Part shown: positions 9,853-19,446 of the stretch, piece after piece | How positions within the stretch are numbered: the first letter of the stretch is position 1 | Layout of the letters: the number at the start of each line of letters is the position of its first letter | Made by a program: the position numbers and the translations under genes | Notes under the pieces: model-generated | Told to the model about the DNA's origin: nothing | The model's input: the letters and a program-made list of their open reading frames with translations, nothing else | Databases searched by the model: none | Assembly: GCA_030374805.1 (NCBI GenBank) | Contig: JARGSG010000189.1 | Location: 1,116,001-1,180,000, forward strand | Reading direction: 5' to 3' | Length of the DNA stretch: 64,000 bases | From: Gracilaria gracilis | Lineage: Eukaryota; Rhodophyta; Florideophyceae; Gracilariales; Gracilariaceae

Positions 9853-10856
9853 ATGCAACCCAAGCTCCAAGCGGCCACCCATGGCAAAGCTCGAGTTCGT
9901 GTAGCCAAGGTTACGCGTGCCGCAGATCGTCATGATTTCATCGAATTTACTGTTCAAATCGAGCTCAATGGGGGCACAAGTGCGTCTTTCACTCAAGGCG
10001 ATAATCGCTTCGTGGTCGCTACCGACACATGCAAGAACCACGTTTATGTGCTCGCAAAGAGCCACTCCATGTCCTGTCCAGAAACTTTTGCTATCTCCTT
10101 GGCAAAGCGTTTTCTTCATTCTTATGCTCACATTCAAGCAGTGCGAGTCTATGTGGAAGAACGTCCGTGGAAACGTTTCGAACGAGATGCAGTTCCGCAT
10201 GCGCATGGCTTTGTACTTGGTGCTGATGGCATCCGCTTCTGCGATGTACTTATGAGTCGTACTGAGACAACTCTGCAGTCTGGTATAAAAAGGTACGACA
10301 GTGTGCGCTTGCGGCAATACACAATCATTGTAAACTATCTAACATTTGTTCCCACTCCATCAGCTTCAGCGTGCTAAAAACCACCCAAAGCGGCTGGGAG
10401 AAATTTTTGCGCGACAACTACACCACGCTTCCCGACACCTCTGAAAGAATACTGGCCACGACCATTGATGTAAGGTGGTTGTATAGAGACAAGCACATGC
10501 CGAATTTGTTGCGTATTGACTTCCCCACCGTATGCAGGCATGTTCTTGACCTTGCACTTGAACAGTTCTTTGGACCGCTTCAAACTGGTGCGTACAGCAA
10601 AGGAGTCCAGGAAACCCTTTTCAAGATGGCCAGTGCAGTCGTTCAGTCTGTGAAAGAGATAGAAACAATAACATTTTCGCTACCAAATCTCCACTTCCTC
10701 CCCTGTAACCTTCCAGTCTTTGATAAGAACGGAATCAAGTTTGAAGACGATGTTTTTATCCCTTCAACCGAACCCCATGGACTCATTACGGCCACCGTGT
10801 CCGCAGAGGATGTCGAAACATCTCCGCCCAGTTCATTTCGGTTGTCTCGACTGTGA
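9853..10856 (+). CDS. Urate oxidase (uricase), peroxisomal
   Basis: Two exons, 9853-10292 and 10364-10856, separated by a 71-base intron (GTACGA to CATCAG). The product is 310 residues, the usual uricase length. It oxidises urate with O2 to 5-hydroxyisourate and H2O2, the first step of urate breakdown. Visible signatures are the N-terminal HGKARVRVAKV strand with the catalytic Lys region, GDNRFVVATDTCKNHVYVLAK with the catalytic Thr, a PHAHGF segment, and across the splice junction SGIKSFSVLKTTQSGWEKFLRD, which is strongly conserved and confirms the splice. The last three residues are SRL, a type 1 peroxisomal targeting signal, as expected for an H2O2-producing uricase. Its product is normally processed to allantoin and on to ureidoglycolate; the enzyme for that last compound is encoded about 3.6 kb downstream. 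Confidence 0.95.
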
Positions 10857-11181
10857 AGCACAACGTGAGAGATGTTTTTGATGGCACTGTCTTGCTCATT
10901 ATGTTGCGGCTAGGAGTCCTTATCGCTAGAAAGAAATCAATACGTTTCTCCCCATCATAGGGCTGGAATGGAAGACCAGAAGGCGAATGTGGTAGTACAG
11001 ACGAAAGTCTGAAAAGTGTCGCAAGCGCTTCTGACGATTCACCCACTGTTATGAAGCACCACCGTACGAACCTACTCGAATTTGAATTCCAAGCGGAGTC
11101 TAGTTCACATCTCCTTAAAAGGATGAAAACAAGACGAGGGTAGGCAAGGATCGGAGAAGCACTGAGGCAACAGAAGAAAGG

Positions 11182-11610
11182 CTAAGAAGAAACACTTGTT
11201 TTACTCAATTCTATACTACTCTTCTGCGACGGCCGTCTTCTGGCTGCCTGCAGCCGCTGTTGCTCAGCTTGAGGAATTGCTCGCTTGGCTTTCCTCCTTT
11301 TCGCTAGAGCGCTGCCCCTGCTTTGCCTCGCAGCGCTTGTCAACCTCAAGCTCTGGACTGCTTTCTCCGTCTGACGCCGACCACGCTTACGTCCAGGAGC
11401 TAGGATATTTGTCTCTGACAACCCGTCGGACCGCTTGCGCTTTTGTCCTTGGGGCTCAGGCTCCTCTTCCATACAGTTAGCCACCTCCACCAACATTGGG
11501 GCTGCTGCCAGAGTCATTTCACTGATCCCTTCTCTGTATGGTCGGCGACTGCGCCGCCGAACCTTGGAACGCTTCACACAGGACTTCTTAGAAAGACCGG
11601 ATGATTTCAT
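11182..11610 (-). CDS. Hypothetical small basic protein
   Basis: Open frame of 142 residues with ATG at 11610. About a quarter of residues are Lys or Arg, with clusters such as KRKR, RKRGRR and AKRRKAKR that look like nuclear localisation signals, and an acidic EEEPEP patch in the middle. No family is recognised. The composition is more consistent with a real nuclear protein than with random sequence, but the frame is short and could be chance. Confidence 0.3.
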   Translation of the reverse strand: MKSSGLSKKSCVKRSKVRRRSRRPYREGISEMTLAAAPMLVEVANCMEEEPEPQGQKRKRSDGLSETNILAPGRKRGRRQTEKAVQSLRLTSAARQSRGSALAKRRKAKRAIPQAEQQRLQAARRRPSQKSSIELSKTSVSS

Positions 11611-12339
11611 GTTTTATCACCTGGGGCAGCACCCTCACTCCGTCCGCTGCATTACCGCGATCAACAAGTTTCCTTTTATACCCCTTCTCGCCGCACACTA
11701 CCCGCAGAATGTCCCCGCTTGTGTGACGAACGTCGTGACGAGTGTCATCGATACCAATTTAGGTACAGAATGATGACCTTGTGTCATGTCGACGTTTGCA
11801 ATCCATCTAACGGTCTACCTACTCTACACGAAACCAACTGATCGAGAAAAAGACGCACGAACGGTAGATACTACAAATGCACAAAACGTCTACTGTACCG
11901 ATGGTCACGCACTTGAGCACCGCAGAACAATCTGCCTCTCTCTCCCTCCCTCTCTCTCTCTCTCTATACGAGCACATAGAACAAGATTGCAATTCGTTTT
12001 TCTGCTATGCCTTTTCTTGTTTCTCGAAATGGGCTCAAGAAAGTCGCTGCTACTCCTTCATGTAATATCTATGTACGTGGCTTGTATTCCGAACGTTGAT
12101 TTGTGCTCTTCGTTCTTTCTTTCTCCTTCCTGCTTAGACCTACGCTCTTCTCGGATCAATTCGATTCGAGATGGGTCTAGGTCTGAGGGGCAAGGAGAAA
12201 GGACAGAGCACAAGATTCTCGATATGGATGAACATCAATTCGAGTCGGGACTGTCCCGACGTGTGTGTTCGTCACCTTAACGAGCCCAAGAGCATATACC
12301 TACTCACATGCTTCACGAATCAAATTACTCCATCTCAAG

Positions 12340-12690
12340 TCATCATGAATGAACACAACTCAAATGGTAAAAATACTTGCCTCTCTCGGATGGCAATTCA
12401 TGATGAACGAAAAGGTGCTGAGATGCGACTGCGGCACTAACGCCAAAAAAGACGTCAACCACGTTCTGTTTCGCTGTCCACGAACAAACAGAGCTCGGCG
12501 CGACGAATTGCCAGCGCCACGTGAAAGAAAAGATAAATCCATGATAGATATGATTAAGAAGTGGCCGTTACGGTTTTTGGCTTTCTTCAAGAGAGAGAAC
12601 TACCTTTAGATTCGATCTGTAGATAGCTCTCCTGCCGCCTCGGAATCAGGGGCGGCTGACCACAGTAAAGAAGAAGATGATGATGATGAA
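12340..12690 (+). mobile_element. 5'-truncated non-LTR retrotransposon 3' end, copy 1
   Basis: The last part of a reverse-transcriptase polyprotein is readable from about 12349 to 12609. It includes the C-x-C-x9-H-x4-C zinc-knuckle motif (CDCG...H...C) found at the C terminus of many LINE reverse transcriptases, then a basic helix ending ...KWPLRFLAFFKREN. A short 3' UTR with GCCGCCTCGGAATCAGGGGCGGC (a hairpin) follows, and then a tail AGTAAAGAAGAAGATGATGA. Two related copies lie at 22968-23268 and 45130-45721. The rest of the element is missing. Confidence 0.75.
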
Positions 12691-12905
12691 CGAAGCTACC
12701 CTTGTAGTCCTATCACCGGAATAGTATTGGGATCAGTTGGGATTCTTCTCTTTTTTCCTAGACTGATGCAAACCTGATCAAACATGATTCATGTGATCCC
12801 CAGAGCATCAATATGGTCGTCAAAGTAATAGGTGCGAAGCCACATACCGTCAGCAGCCCCAAATCTCTCCGACAGTCTCTGATTTCAGTTATCTCTCCGC
12901 CAATA

Positions 12906-12930
12906 TTCTTCTTCTTCTTCTTTACTGTGG
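12906..12930 (-). mobile_element. Tiny inverted fragment of the same LINE tail
   Basis: On the minus strand this reads CCACAGTAAAGAAGAAGA, identical to the junction between 3' UTR and tail of copy 1, which sits about 220 bases to the left in the opposite orientation. It may be a severely truncated insertion, or chance similarity of a simple repeat. Confidence 0.35.
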
Positions 12931-14475
12931 ACGCTGTGTTCTAATTCCTAACACAACCGAGAATTATCCTACAGATACTTCTCTTTCCTAAGGAAGACCA
13001 GAATCGTTCTATGCTTTCTCATGTTGAAGGCTTTATATCATGCTAAAATTCTCATACGCATTTAAAGTACTCTAACTCTTATGTTCATTGGTAGCGCATG
13101 CCCTCTCTTTCGTACAACAAGGGCTTTTCGGTTCGAGATAAAAGCAGCACAGTCAACATCAATGTAAAGTCGAAGATGACGTAAGCTTGCTCGCAGTATC
13201 TTTACTTCTTCGTCCTTCTGTTCCTGTGAGCGCACACCTTCATTCCTCATAACACATGGGGCCTGCCAAGAACAACAACACCTCTCACATTTCTCTCCAC
13301 TGCCTAGCCACGAAATACAAATTCACAGTCGTGTTCTTCTCTCTCTTCATTATGGATGGCAGTTTTCCACTTCAAACTGTAGTGAAGCTTCAATTGAACC
13401 TTTCTCTCACCGAAGGCGTATGTTTCCTATGGATCATGGCCAATCAGACTCCTAACAGGCTTTTTCGCAGTCTTTGGCAGACTTTTCTGCTCATGGAGCT
13501 ATGAAGAACGTTCACGAAGAGAGCGTTGAGCCTTTCAGATGTTCTCTATCTGATGAAACTTTTCGCTTTAGATGTTCATTGCCTTCTATCTTCCGCTTCC
13601 TATACTTCTCCACCTTCATCAATCTCCTCTATAGCTCGCAGGCAGAGGACTCCACTACGATAAGACGCATGTTGTGTCGCGTGAGAGACCAAGGCAACAT
13701 TCTCTTTATATAATCCTCATAAGATCAACAAGTCAAGAAAAGAGAACTAGCCCGCAACTTTACAATATTGTCCGATCCCCTGCAGCATCAGAATTTCAAC
13801 AAACGACCTAATGGCTGGAAAAGAAAGAGGGAGAGAAGTCGATGTTATTTGTTATCAGACAATGGCCACGAAACCTTTGTCTTTCTGAAAAAAGGGAGCT
13901 GCTTAGTAGAACCCCCACAGAAAAGAAGGCGAACGAACGCTCTCTCTGTCTCTCTCTTCTGTGAGCACGTTTCTTCTTCTCTATCATGATAGTTTACCAC
14001 CTCTCACCCAGAGGCGTAGGAGAGCTTCCGTTACGTTGCAGAATGTGCGGTATGGCCTTCATGTCATCCGCCGCTATCGCACAGTTGCAAGTAGCTCGCC
14101 AGGACTTGATCTCGCTCTCACTCGTTGTTTGTGCTTATTCTCTGCAGATTCCACTAGCGACGCAAGTGAGGATTGTCCACTCAAACAAAACGTGCTGAGA
14201 GAAGAATATATCCTCCATAGACGTAGATCAGCGCATTCTTTGCGGCAGAAGAGCTGAAAACTTTTGAGTTCCAGAATTTTGAAGGATGCTTCAATCTCGG
14301 TGGTCGGGAGTGTGAATCTGGAACCCCGGTATGTCCCAGATGACAGATAAACCATTTCTCCGTTGATTCACGCAGTTCACAGCGTTACTCAAGACATCAT
14401 TCATTATCACAGGACCACAACCTACAATCAAACTACCAACGTTTGAGTACACTTAATCGTCTTTTGCTTGGAATC

Positions 14476-15780
14476 ATGTTTTGCTTCGTTTTGTTTTCCT
14501 CTTTGATCCTTATATCTCGCATATCCTCTGGGATGGTGCAGGTTAACACCACATCCGTCATTCATAATCTTCACCAGCTTTCCACCTACAATGATTTCTC
14601 TCCCCCTTCTGTTCAGCGAATTCTGTACACAAGTTCTGATATATCTGCCAGAAAGTACGTGAAGTCCCTTATGGAAGCTACTGGACTACAAGTTTCGCAG
14701 GATGCTGTGGGAAACATGTTTGGGACATGGGAGGGGATGACGTCCTTACCTGGCGTGCTAACAGGCTCACATATTGACGCAATTCCGCATAGTGGGATGT
14801 ATGACGGGACTCTGGGTGTCATAGGAGCTATAGAAGCTATTCGAGCATTACGCCAATCTGGATATTCACCGCAGCGTTCCATAACCGTGATAATGTTCAC
14901 TTCCGAAGAGCCTACCCGTTTCGGTTTAAGTTGTATCGGCAGTCGTCTACTTGTGAACGCTATGAAGATTGACAAGCTTGACGAACTCAAGGACGAAAAC
15001 CAGACCTCTTTCCATTCTGCAAGGAAACAAGCTGGATACGACCAGCGTGTAGAATCGGTACCCTTAGATGCTTCCTCCTTTTCTGCTTTCGTGGAGTTGC
15101 ACATTGAACAAGCGGACACTCTGGAAAAGTCAGGCATCAATATTGGCGCTGTATCCCACATAGCTGCACCAGCTGCTGGAAAAGTTACATTTGAAGGCAA
15201 CGGTGGTCATGCAGGGAGTTTGCTGATGAAGTACCGAAATGACGCAGGTCTGGCAGCGGCGCAATTGGCGCTGGAAGTGGAAAAGACAGCTCTTCAAAGG
15301 GGAGAAGACTGTGTTGCAACTACAGGAAAACTGGAACTGTTCCCGGGTGCGATTAATAGCGTACCAAGCATTGCCACGATGTCCTTAGACGTCCGTGATG
15401 TGGACTTGGAACGAAGAGATTCTGCCTTACGAGATATTGAAACTGAGATGAAGGCCATAGCTTTACAAAGAAACGTAAGCGCCAAATTCGAGATAAATAG
15501 CAAGGACGACCCTGCGGTTTGTGACTCTCGCATCGTCGATACGGTGGTTACCGTGGCAGAGCAGCTTGGGCTTAGCAGTACGAGAATGGTCTCCCGTGCT
15601 TATCATGACGCATTGTTTATGGCGAAATTGTTCCCTACCGCCATGATATTTGTTCCCTGTCGGGATGGGGTGAGTCATAGGCCAGATGAATTCGTGCAAC
15701 AAAGCGATATGCACAACGGTGTGGCAGTACTTGCCGGGGTTCTGCAAAGTCTAGCCGGTGAAGAAAGAACAGAGCTTTGA
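14476..15780 (+). CDS. UAH: Ureidoglycolate amidohydrolase (M20/carbamoylase family), ER-targeted
   Basis: Single exon of 434 residues from the ATG at 14476. The enzyme hydrolyses S-ureidoglycolate to glyoxylate, CO2 and ammonia, the last step of the ureide pathway from purines. The M20 metal-site motifs are complete: GSHIDAIPHSGMYDGTLG (His and bridging Asp), TSEEPTRFGLSCIGSR (Glu pair), ELHIEQ, EGNGGHAG and the C-terminal SHRPDEF. The SHIDAIP...FTSEEPTRFG pattern is that of plant ureidoglycolate hydrolase rather than allantoate amidohydrolase. The N terminus (MFCFVLFSSLILISRI) is a hydrophobic signal sequence; plant UAH is also an ER protein. The frame is open further upstream but has no earlier ATG. 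Urate oxidase of the same pathway is the nearest recognised gene on the left. Confidence 0.9.
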   Translation: MFCFVLFSSLILISRISSGMVQVNTTSVIHNLHQLSTYNDFSPPSVQRILYTSSDISARKYVKSLMEATGLQVSQDAVGNMFGTWEGMTSLPGVLTGSHIDAIPHSGMYDGTLGVIGAIEAIRALRQSGYSPQRSITVIMFTSEEPTRFGLSCIGSRLLVNAMKIDKLDELKDENQTSFHSARKQAGYDQRVESVPLDASSFSAFVELHIEQADTLEKSGINIGAVSHIAAPAAGKVTFEGNGGHAGSLLMKYRNDAGLAAAQLALEVEKTALQRGEDCVATTGKLELFPGAINSVPSIATMSLDVRDVDLERRDSALRDIETEMKAIALQRNVSAKFEINSKDDPAVCDSRIVDTVVTVAEQLGLSSTRMVSRAYHDALFMAKLFPTAMIFVPCRDGVSHRPDEFVQQSDMHNGVAVLAGVLQSLAGEERTEL

Positions 15781-16659
15781 AAACGAAGCATCATTAGTGT
15801 TCTCGGGAAAGCTACGAGATGGAAATCTCAGGAACGGGAGGACTTGAGTCAATCATGAGCGGTGCAAGCAGAGAAGAAACTTTTAACGTGGTTGTTCTTT
15901 TCGTTTCGTGTCGCTCTTCCGCAGGTTCTCAGATAAGATGATGATGATGAGGGATACACCATACTTATCGCTGAGGCAGCAGTTTACAGACCAAATGTGG
16001 AAACGATTTGGGAATGGCCATGTGGCGGTGTGTTAAGTTTCGTCTCTGACTCGTACGGTCGCTGATGCGAACCAAAGCTCAACGTTATACCACTTGCGGC
16101 TCTAAAACAGATCGCTCCGATGCATCTCAATTCACAAACTCAGTACAACAAAAATAGGTCGAGAGTTGTACAGGGTGTATGTGCATGGGTTTCGCGCGAT
16201 GCTGGAAGAGTGCGGATTCGTAGAACGGCTTTCAGATACGAGGGTAGTTATCCACAGAATTGAGCTTTCAGCAACTCATCCTTTCCCCTGTCATAGCCGA
16301 TCCAAACGGTATGACTGACGTGTCTCCAGCACAAAGCTGCGACGGTGCTACTTCAGCTTCTCTAGGCTACAATATGTACCGAAGGTAGCTATACCTAGCT
16401 AGAACTAATGGAGAACTCACATCTGTGCAGTATCTAGCCCTCTTCACCCTTGTATCGTACCTTCAGTACGTGTAGTAAAACGCTACCACGGGTAGGGTTA
16501 AATTACGAATAAAATTTCGCACCCGCACCGCCGACGTCGTACGAAAAGTTCAGCTTAAAACTTTTCTGATGAACCAACAATGTTGGTTTATCCCCACCTA
16601 CAACTTTCCTGTCGTGAAGCGTGGTATATAGATATTAACTGTTTTCCACATTTTTAACC
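15781..16659. other. Intergenic between UAH and SPB1
   Basis: 879 bases with a short GATGATGATGATGA run near 15940-15953 and an AT-richer part just before the SPB1 start. The region should hold the SPB1 promoter. No gene is seen. Confidence 0.45.
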
Positions 16660-19446
16660 ATGGGGAAGAAGGGAAAGGTTGGAAAGAACAGGCAAGACAA
16701 GTTCTACCATCTTGCCAAAGAACAAGGCTTTCGCTCTCGTGCATCTTTCAAATTGGTCCAGCTGAACCGCCGTCATGATTTCCTTTCTTCTGCGGCAAAT
16801 GGCGTTATTGATCTCTGTGCAGCTCCAGGCGGATGGATGCAAGTTGCGCGCAAGCACATGCCTTTAGGGTCTCCATGCATCGGAATTGATTTGGTTCCAA
16901 TCAGGCCAGTACAAGGATGCATTGGCCTGGTAGGCGATATTACGTCGGATGCTACTAAAGGAGAATTGAAGCGTGCATTGCGCTCTTTGGGCGCCTCTGA
17001 AAAGGTTGACGTTGTCCTTAACGATGGGTCTCCGAATATGGGGAAGGCATGGCTACAAGACGCATACACTCAATCAGAACTCACGCTTGCTGCTCTGAAG
17101 CTGGCATCAGAATTCCTTTCATCTGGAGGTACATTTGTCACGAAGGTGTTTCGATCAAATGACTACAACTCACTTTTGTTCGTCATGAATCAACTCTTCA
17201 ATCGAGTTAATGCCACAAAACCATCTGCAAGCCGTGCAGAATCTGCCGAAATCTATGTGATATGTCTCGGATATAAGTCCCCAAAATCAATCGACCCGCG
17301 GCTGCTGAATCCAAAATATGTTTTCAAAGACCTAGGCGGTGCGAAGGATACCCTCACAGAGAAACAGGATCTGTTCGTCAACACGGTTATGAAGGATTTG
17401 AAAAAGAGAAAGAGGCACCGCGGTGGCTATGAAGATGGTCAACACATTCTGTTCAAACGAGTATCTGTGCTGCAGTTTTGTCAGACATCTCGACCAGTTG
17501 CGTTAATGGTCGAATCGAATCAATTCTCTTTTGATCCTCGTGACCTCCAAAATGACCAAGTCAGTCGAGATAACGCATTGCAGGTGGCAAGATGTTTGGA
17601 GTCAATGCCGCAAACTTCCTCTGAGATCTTGAGTTGTTGTGAAGATCTCAAGGTGTTAGCGAGACGGGAATTCAAACTCCTATTAAAATGGCGATCTATT
17701 GCGCGTGATGTTTTGACCAAGGAAAACCTTCTACACCCTTTAAAAGATGCCGAGAGTGAGAATGCGGATGACGCAGATAATACAGGCGGTGATCTTCATG
17801 AGGAAAGCCATGAGAATTCTGATGGGACGGACAGTGACGAGGTTGATAGCGAAGAGGAGAGGCTCAGTGAAGAAATGAAGCGAGCCATAGCGGAACAGCG
17901 GGCGAAGGAAAAGAGAAAGAAGAGGAAAGAGAACAAAATGCGTAATGCAATCCAAAGAAAGATAGATATGAAGATCATTCTACCGGATCAAGGCACTGGA
18001 TATGAAGATAACGCTCCTGTAGGGCTATTTTCTCTTCGCACAGCAAACCAGGCATTAAAGCATGGGGCTCAAGTGACAAACGTTCCGCATAGCGAGGATC
18101 AGGGAGCACTTGAGAATGATGACGGTTATGATGGTGACGAAGATGTGCAGCCGGGAGACACAGTTGTTCCTTACAAGGCTGGTGACATCAACGCCCCATG
18201 GCTAGACGACTCTAAAGAAATCGAGGAGGATCTTGACAGGTGGTATAAGCTGTACTTGAAAGAAAGAAAGCATGATAAGAATGGTGTCCTTCTCATGGAG
18301 TCGAAAGAAAGAAAACGTGCTGCAAAACGTGCCAACACTGGTGAAGAAGCTCAGAAGGAAAAGGGGGTTGAGGAAGGCGTTGATGGCGAGAAACAAGTGA
18401 ACCTCGAAGTTCACTCGTCCGAGTCAAGTAGCGATGAGGATCCCAGCGATGATGAATTCCATATTCCGAAGAACGTTTCGACCTCTCGGGAGGCTTCCCT
18501 TTGGTTCTCCCAACCAGTTTTCCAAGATGTTCCCGGATTGTATTCATCCGACAGCGACACTGAGCATGGGTCTAAAACCAGAAGACGCGGAGCGAATTTG
18601 GCTGAAGAAATGGAAGCAACTGATGGAATGGGAGAATCTCCTGAGGAGGGCGGTAAGGAAAACTTTGCAAAAGCTGCCCGAGCGGAAGCATTTGATACCG
18701 TGAGGAAGGAGGAGAAGAGAATACAGGAAGGCGATGCTGCCTTTGAAGTGGTTCCACTTGAAGGAGGAAAGCATTCTGGACCTTCGAAAAGAAGAAAGGA
18801 CAAAGATGACGATGAACTGAGTGACTCGTCTTTTCACTCTTCTGATTATGACACCGACGAAAAAGCAGAGATGATTGCCATCGGGAGACGCATGCGACAG
18901 TCTAAGAACGAAGCAAATGAGGTTCTTGATGATGCATATAACCGATATACATTTGACGATCCCCTTTTCTTACCGCGCTGGTTTGCAGATGCGGATCCAT
19001 TGTACCGAACTAGACAACCGCCTGTGACGAAGGAACAGGTCAACGAAATGAAAGAATATATCAAGTCCCTTGAAGCCATGCCTACGAAGAAAGAGAGAGA
19101 GGCTAAAGCTCGGAAGCGCGCTCGAGTGGCAAAGAAGATGGAAGCAATGAAGGCGAAAGCTAACAGTATTGCGGAGCAAGCTGATGTTCCTGCAAGCTCA
19201 AGAATGAAGGCAATCGAAGATCTGTACAAGAAGGCAATGAAGTCAGACAAGAGTAGCAAGAAGGGAAAACGAAAACAGTACCAGGTTTTGAAACCCAATG
19301 GAAGAATATCTGTAGGAAAGAATATTTCAAAGGGGAAAAGAAGTGGAAAAGGAGTTACTACTGTTCTAGTGGATAGAAGACTGAAGGCCGACAAGCGAGG
19401 ACTTGCAAAGGCACAGAAACGGAAAGGCAAAGGCAAGAGAGCATAA
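16660..19446 (+). CDS. SPB1: SPB1/FTSJ3-type rRNA 2'-O-ribose methyltransferase
   Basis: Single exon of 928 residues with ATG at 16660. This is the nucleolar methyltransferase that modifies the large-subunit rRNA during 60S ribosome assembly. The N-terminal RrmJ/FtsJ domain (about 1-210) has the SAM loop IDLCAAPGGWMQVA and the K-D-K-E catalytic tetrad at about K31, D122, K162 and E197. It is followed by a DUF3381-like region (about 235-390) and long acidic/basic disordered stretches. The C-terminal SPB1_C domain (about 700-928) contains FDDPLFLPRWFADADPLY and ends in a very Lys-rich tail. Length and domain order agree with yeast Spb1 and human FTSJ3. Confidence 0.95.
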   Translation: MGKKGKVGKNRQDKFYHLAKEQGFRSRASFKLVQLNRRHDFLSSAANGVIDLCAAPGGWMQVARKHMPLGSPCIGIDLVPIRPVQGCIGLVGDITSDATKGELKRALRSLGASEKVDVVLNDGSPNMGKAWLQDAYTQSELTLAALKLASEFLSSGGTFVTKVFRSNDYNSLLFVMNQLFNRVNATKPSASRAESAEIYVICLGYKSPKSIDPRLLNPKYVFKDLGGAKDTLTEKQDLFVNTVMKDLKKRKRHRGGYEDGQHILFKRVSVLQFCQTSRPVALMVESNQFSFDPRDLQNDQVSRDNALQVARCLESMPQTSSEILSCCEDLKVLARREFKLLLKWRSIARDVLTKENLLHPLKDAESENADDADNTGGDLHEESHENSDGTDSDEVDSEEERLSEEMKRAIAEQRAKEKRKKRKENKMRNAIQRKIDMKIILPDQGTGYEDNAPVGLFSLRTANQALKHGAQVTNVPHSEDQGALENDDGYDGDEDVQPGDTVVPYKAGDINAPWLDDSKEIEEDLDRWYKLYLKERKHDKNGVLLMESKERKRAAKRANTGEEAQKEKGVEEGVDGEKQVNLEVHSSESSSDEDPSDDEFHIPKNVSTSREASLWFSQPVFQDVPGLYSSDSDTEHGSKTRRRGANLAEEMEATDGMGESPEEGGKENFAKAARAEAFDTVRKEEKRIQEGDAAFEVVPLEGGKHSGPSKRRKDKDDDELSDSSFHSSDYDTDEKAEMIAIGRRMRQSKNEANEVLDDAYNRYTFDDPLFLPRWFADADPLYRTRQPPVTKEQVNEMKEYIKSLEAMPTKKEREAKARKRARVAKKMEAMKAKANSIAEQADVPASSRMKAIEDLYKKAMKSDKSSKKGKRKQYQVLKPNGRISVGKNISKGKRSGKGVTTVLVDRRLKADKRGLAKAQKRKGKGKRA

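Larger units (their letters stand above)
11611..14475. other. Gene-poor region with retroelement debris
   Basis: About 2.9 kb between the small basic frame and the ureidoglycolate hydrolase gene. It contains a (CT)n tract at about 11935-11967, a non-LTR retrotransposon 3' end (12340-12690), a very short inverted piece of the same tail (12906-12930) and another CT-rich patch near 13937-13964. The remaining small frames are not convincing. Confidence 0.5.

Noticed and set aside
12940..14440. Small plus-strand frames near 13256-13989
   Set aside because: They overlap each other, are rich in Ser/Phe/Arg from CT- and GA-rich sequence, and show no domain or splice support.
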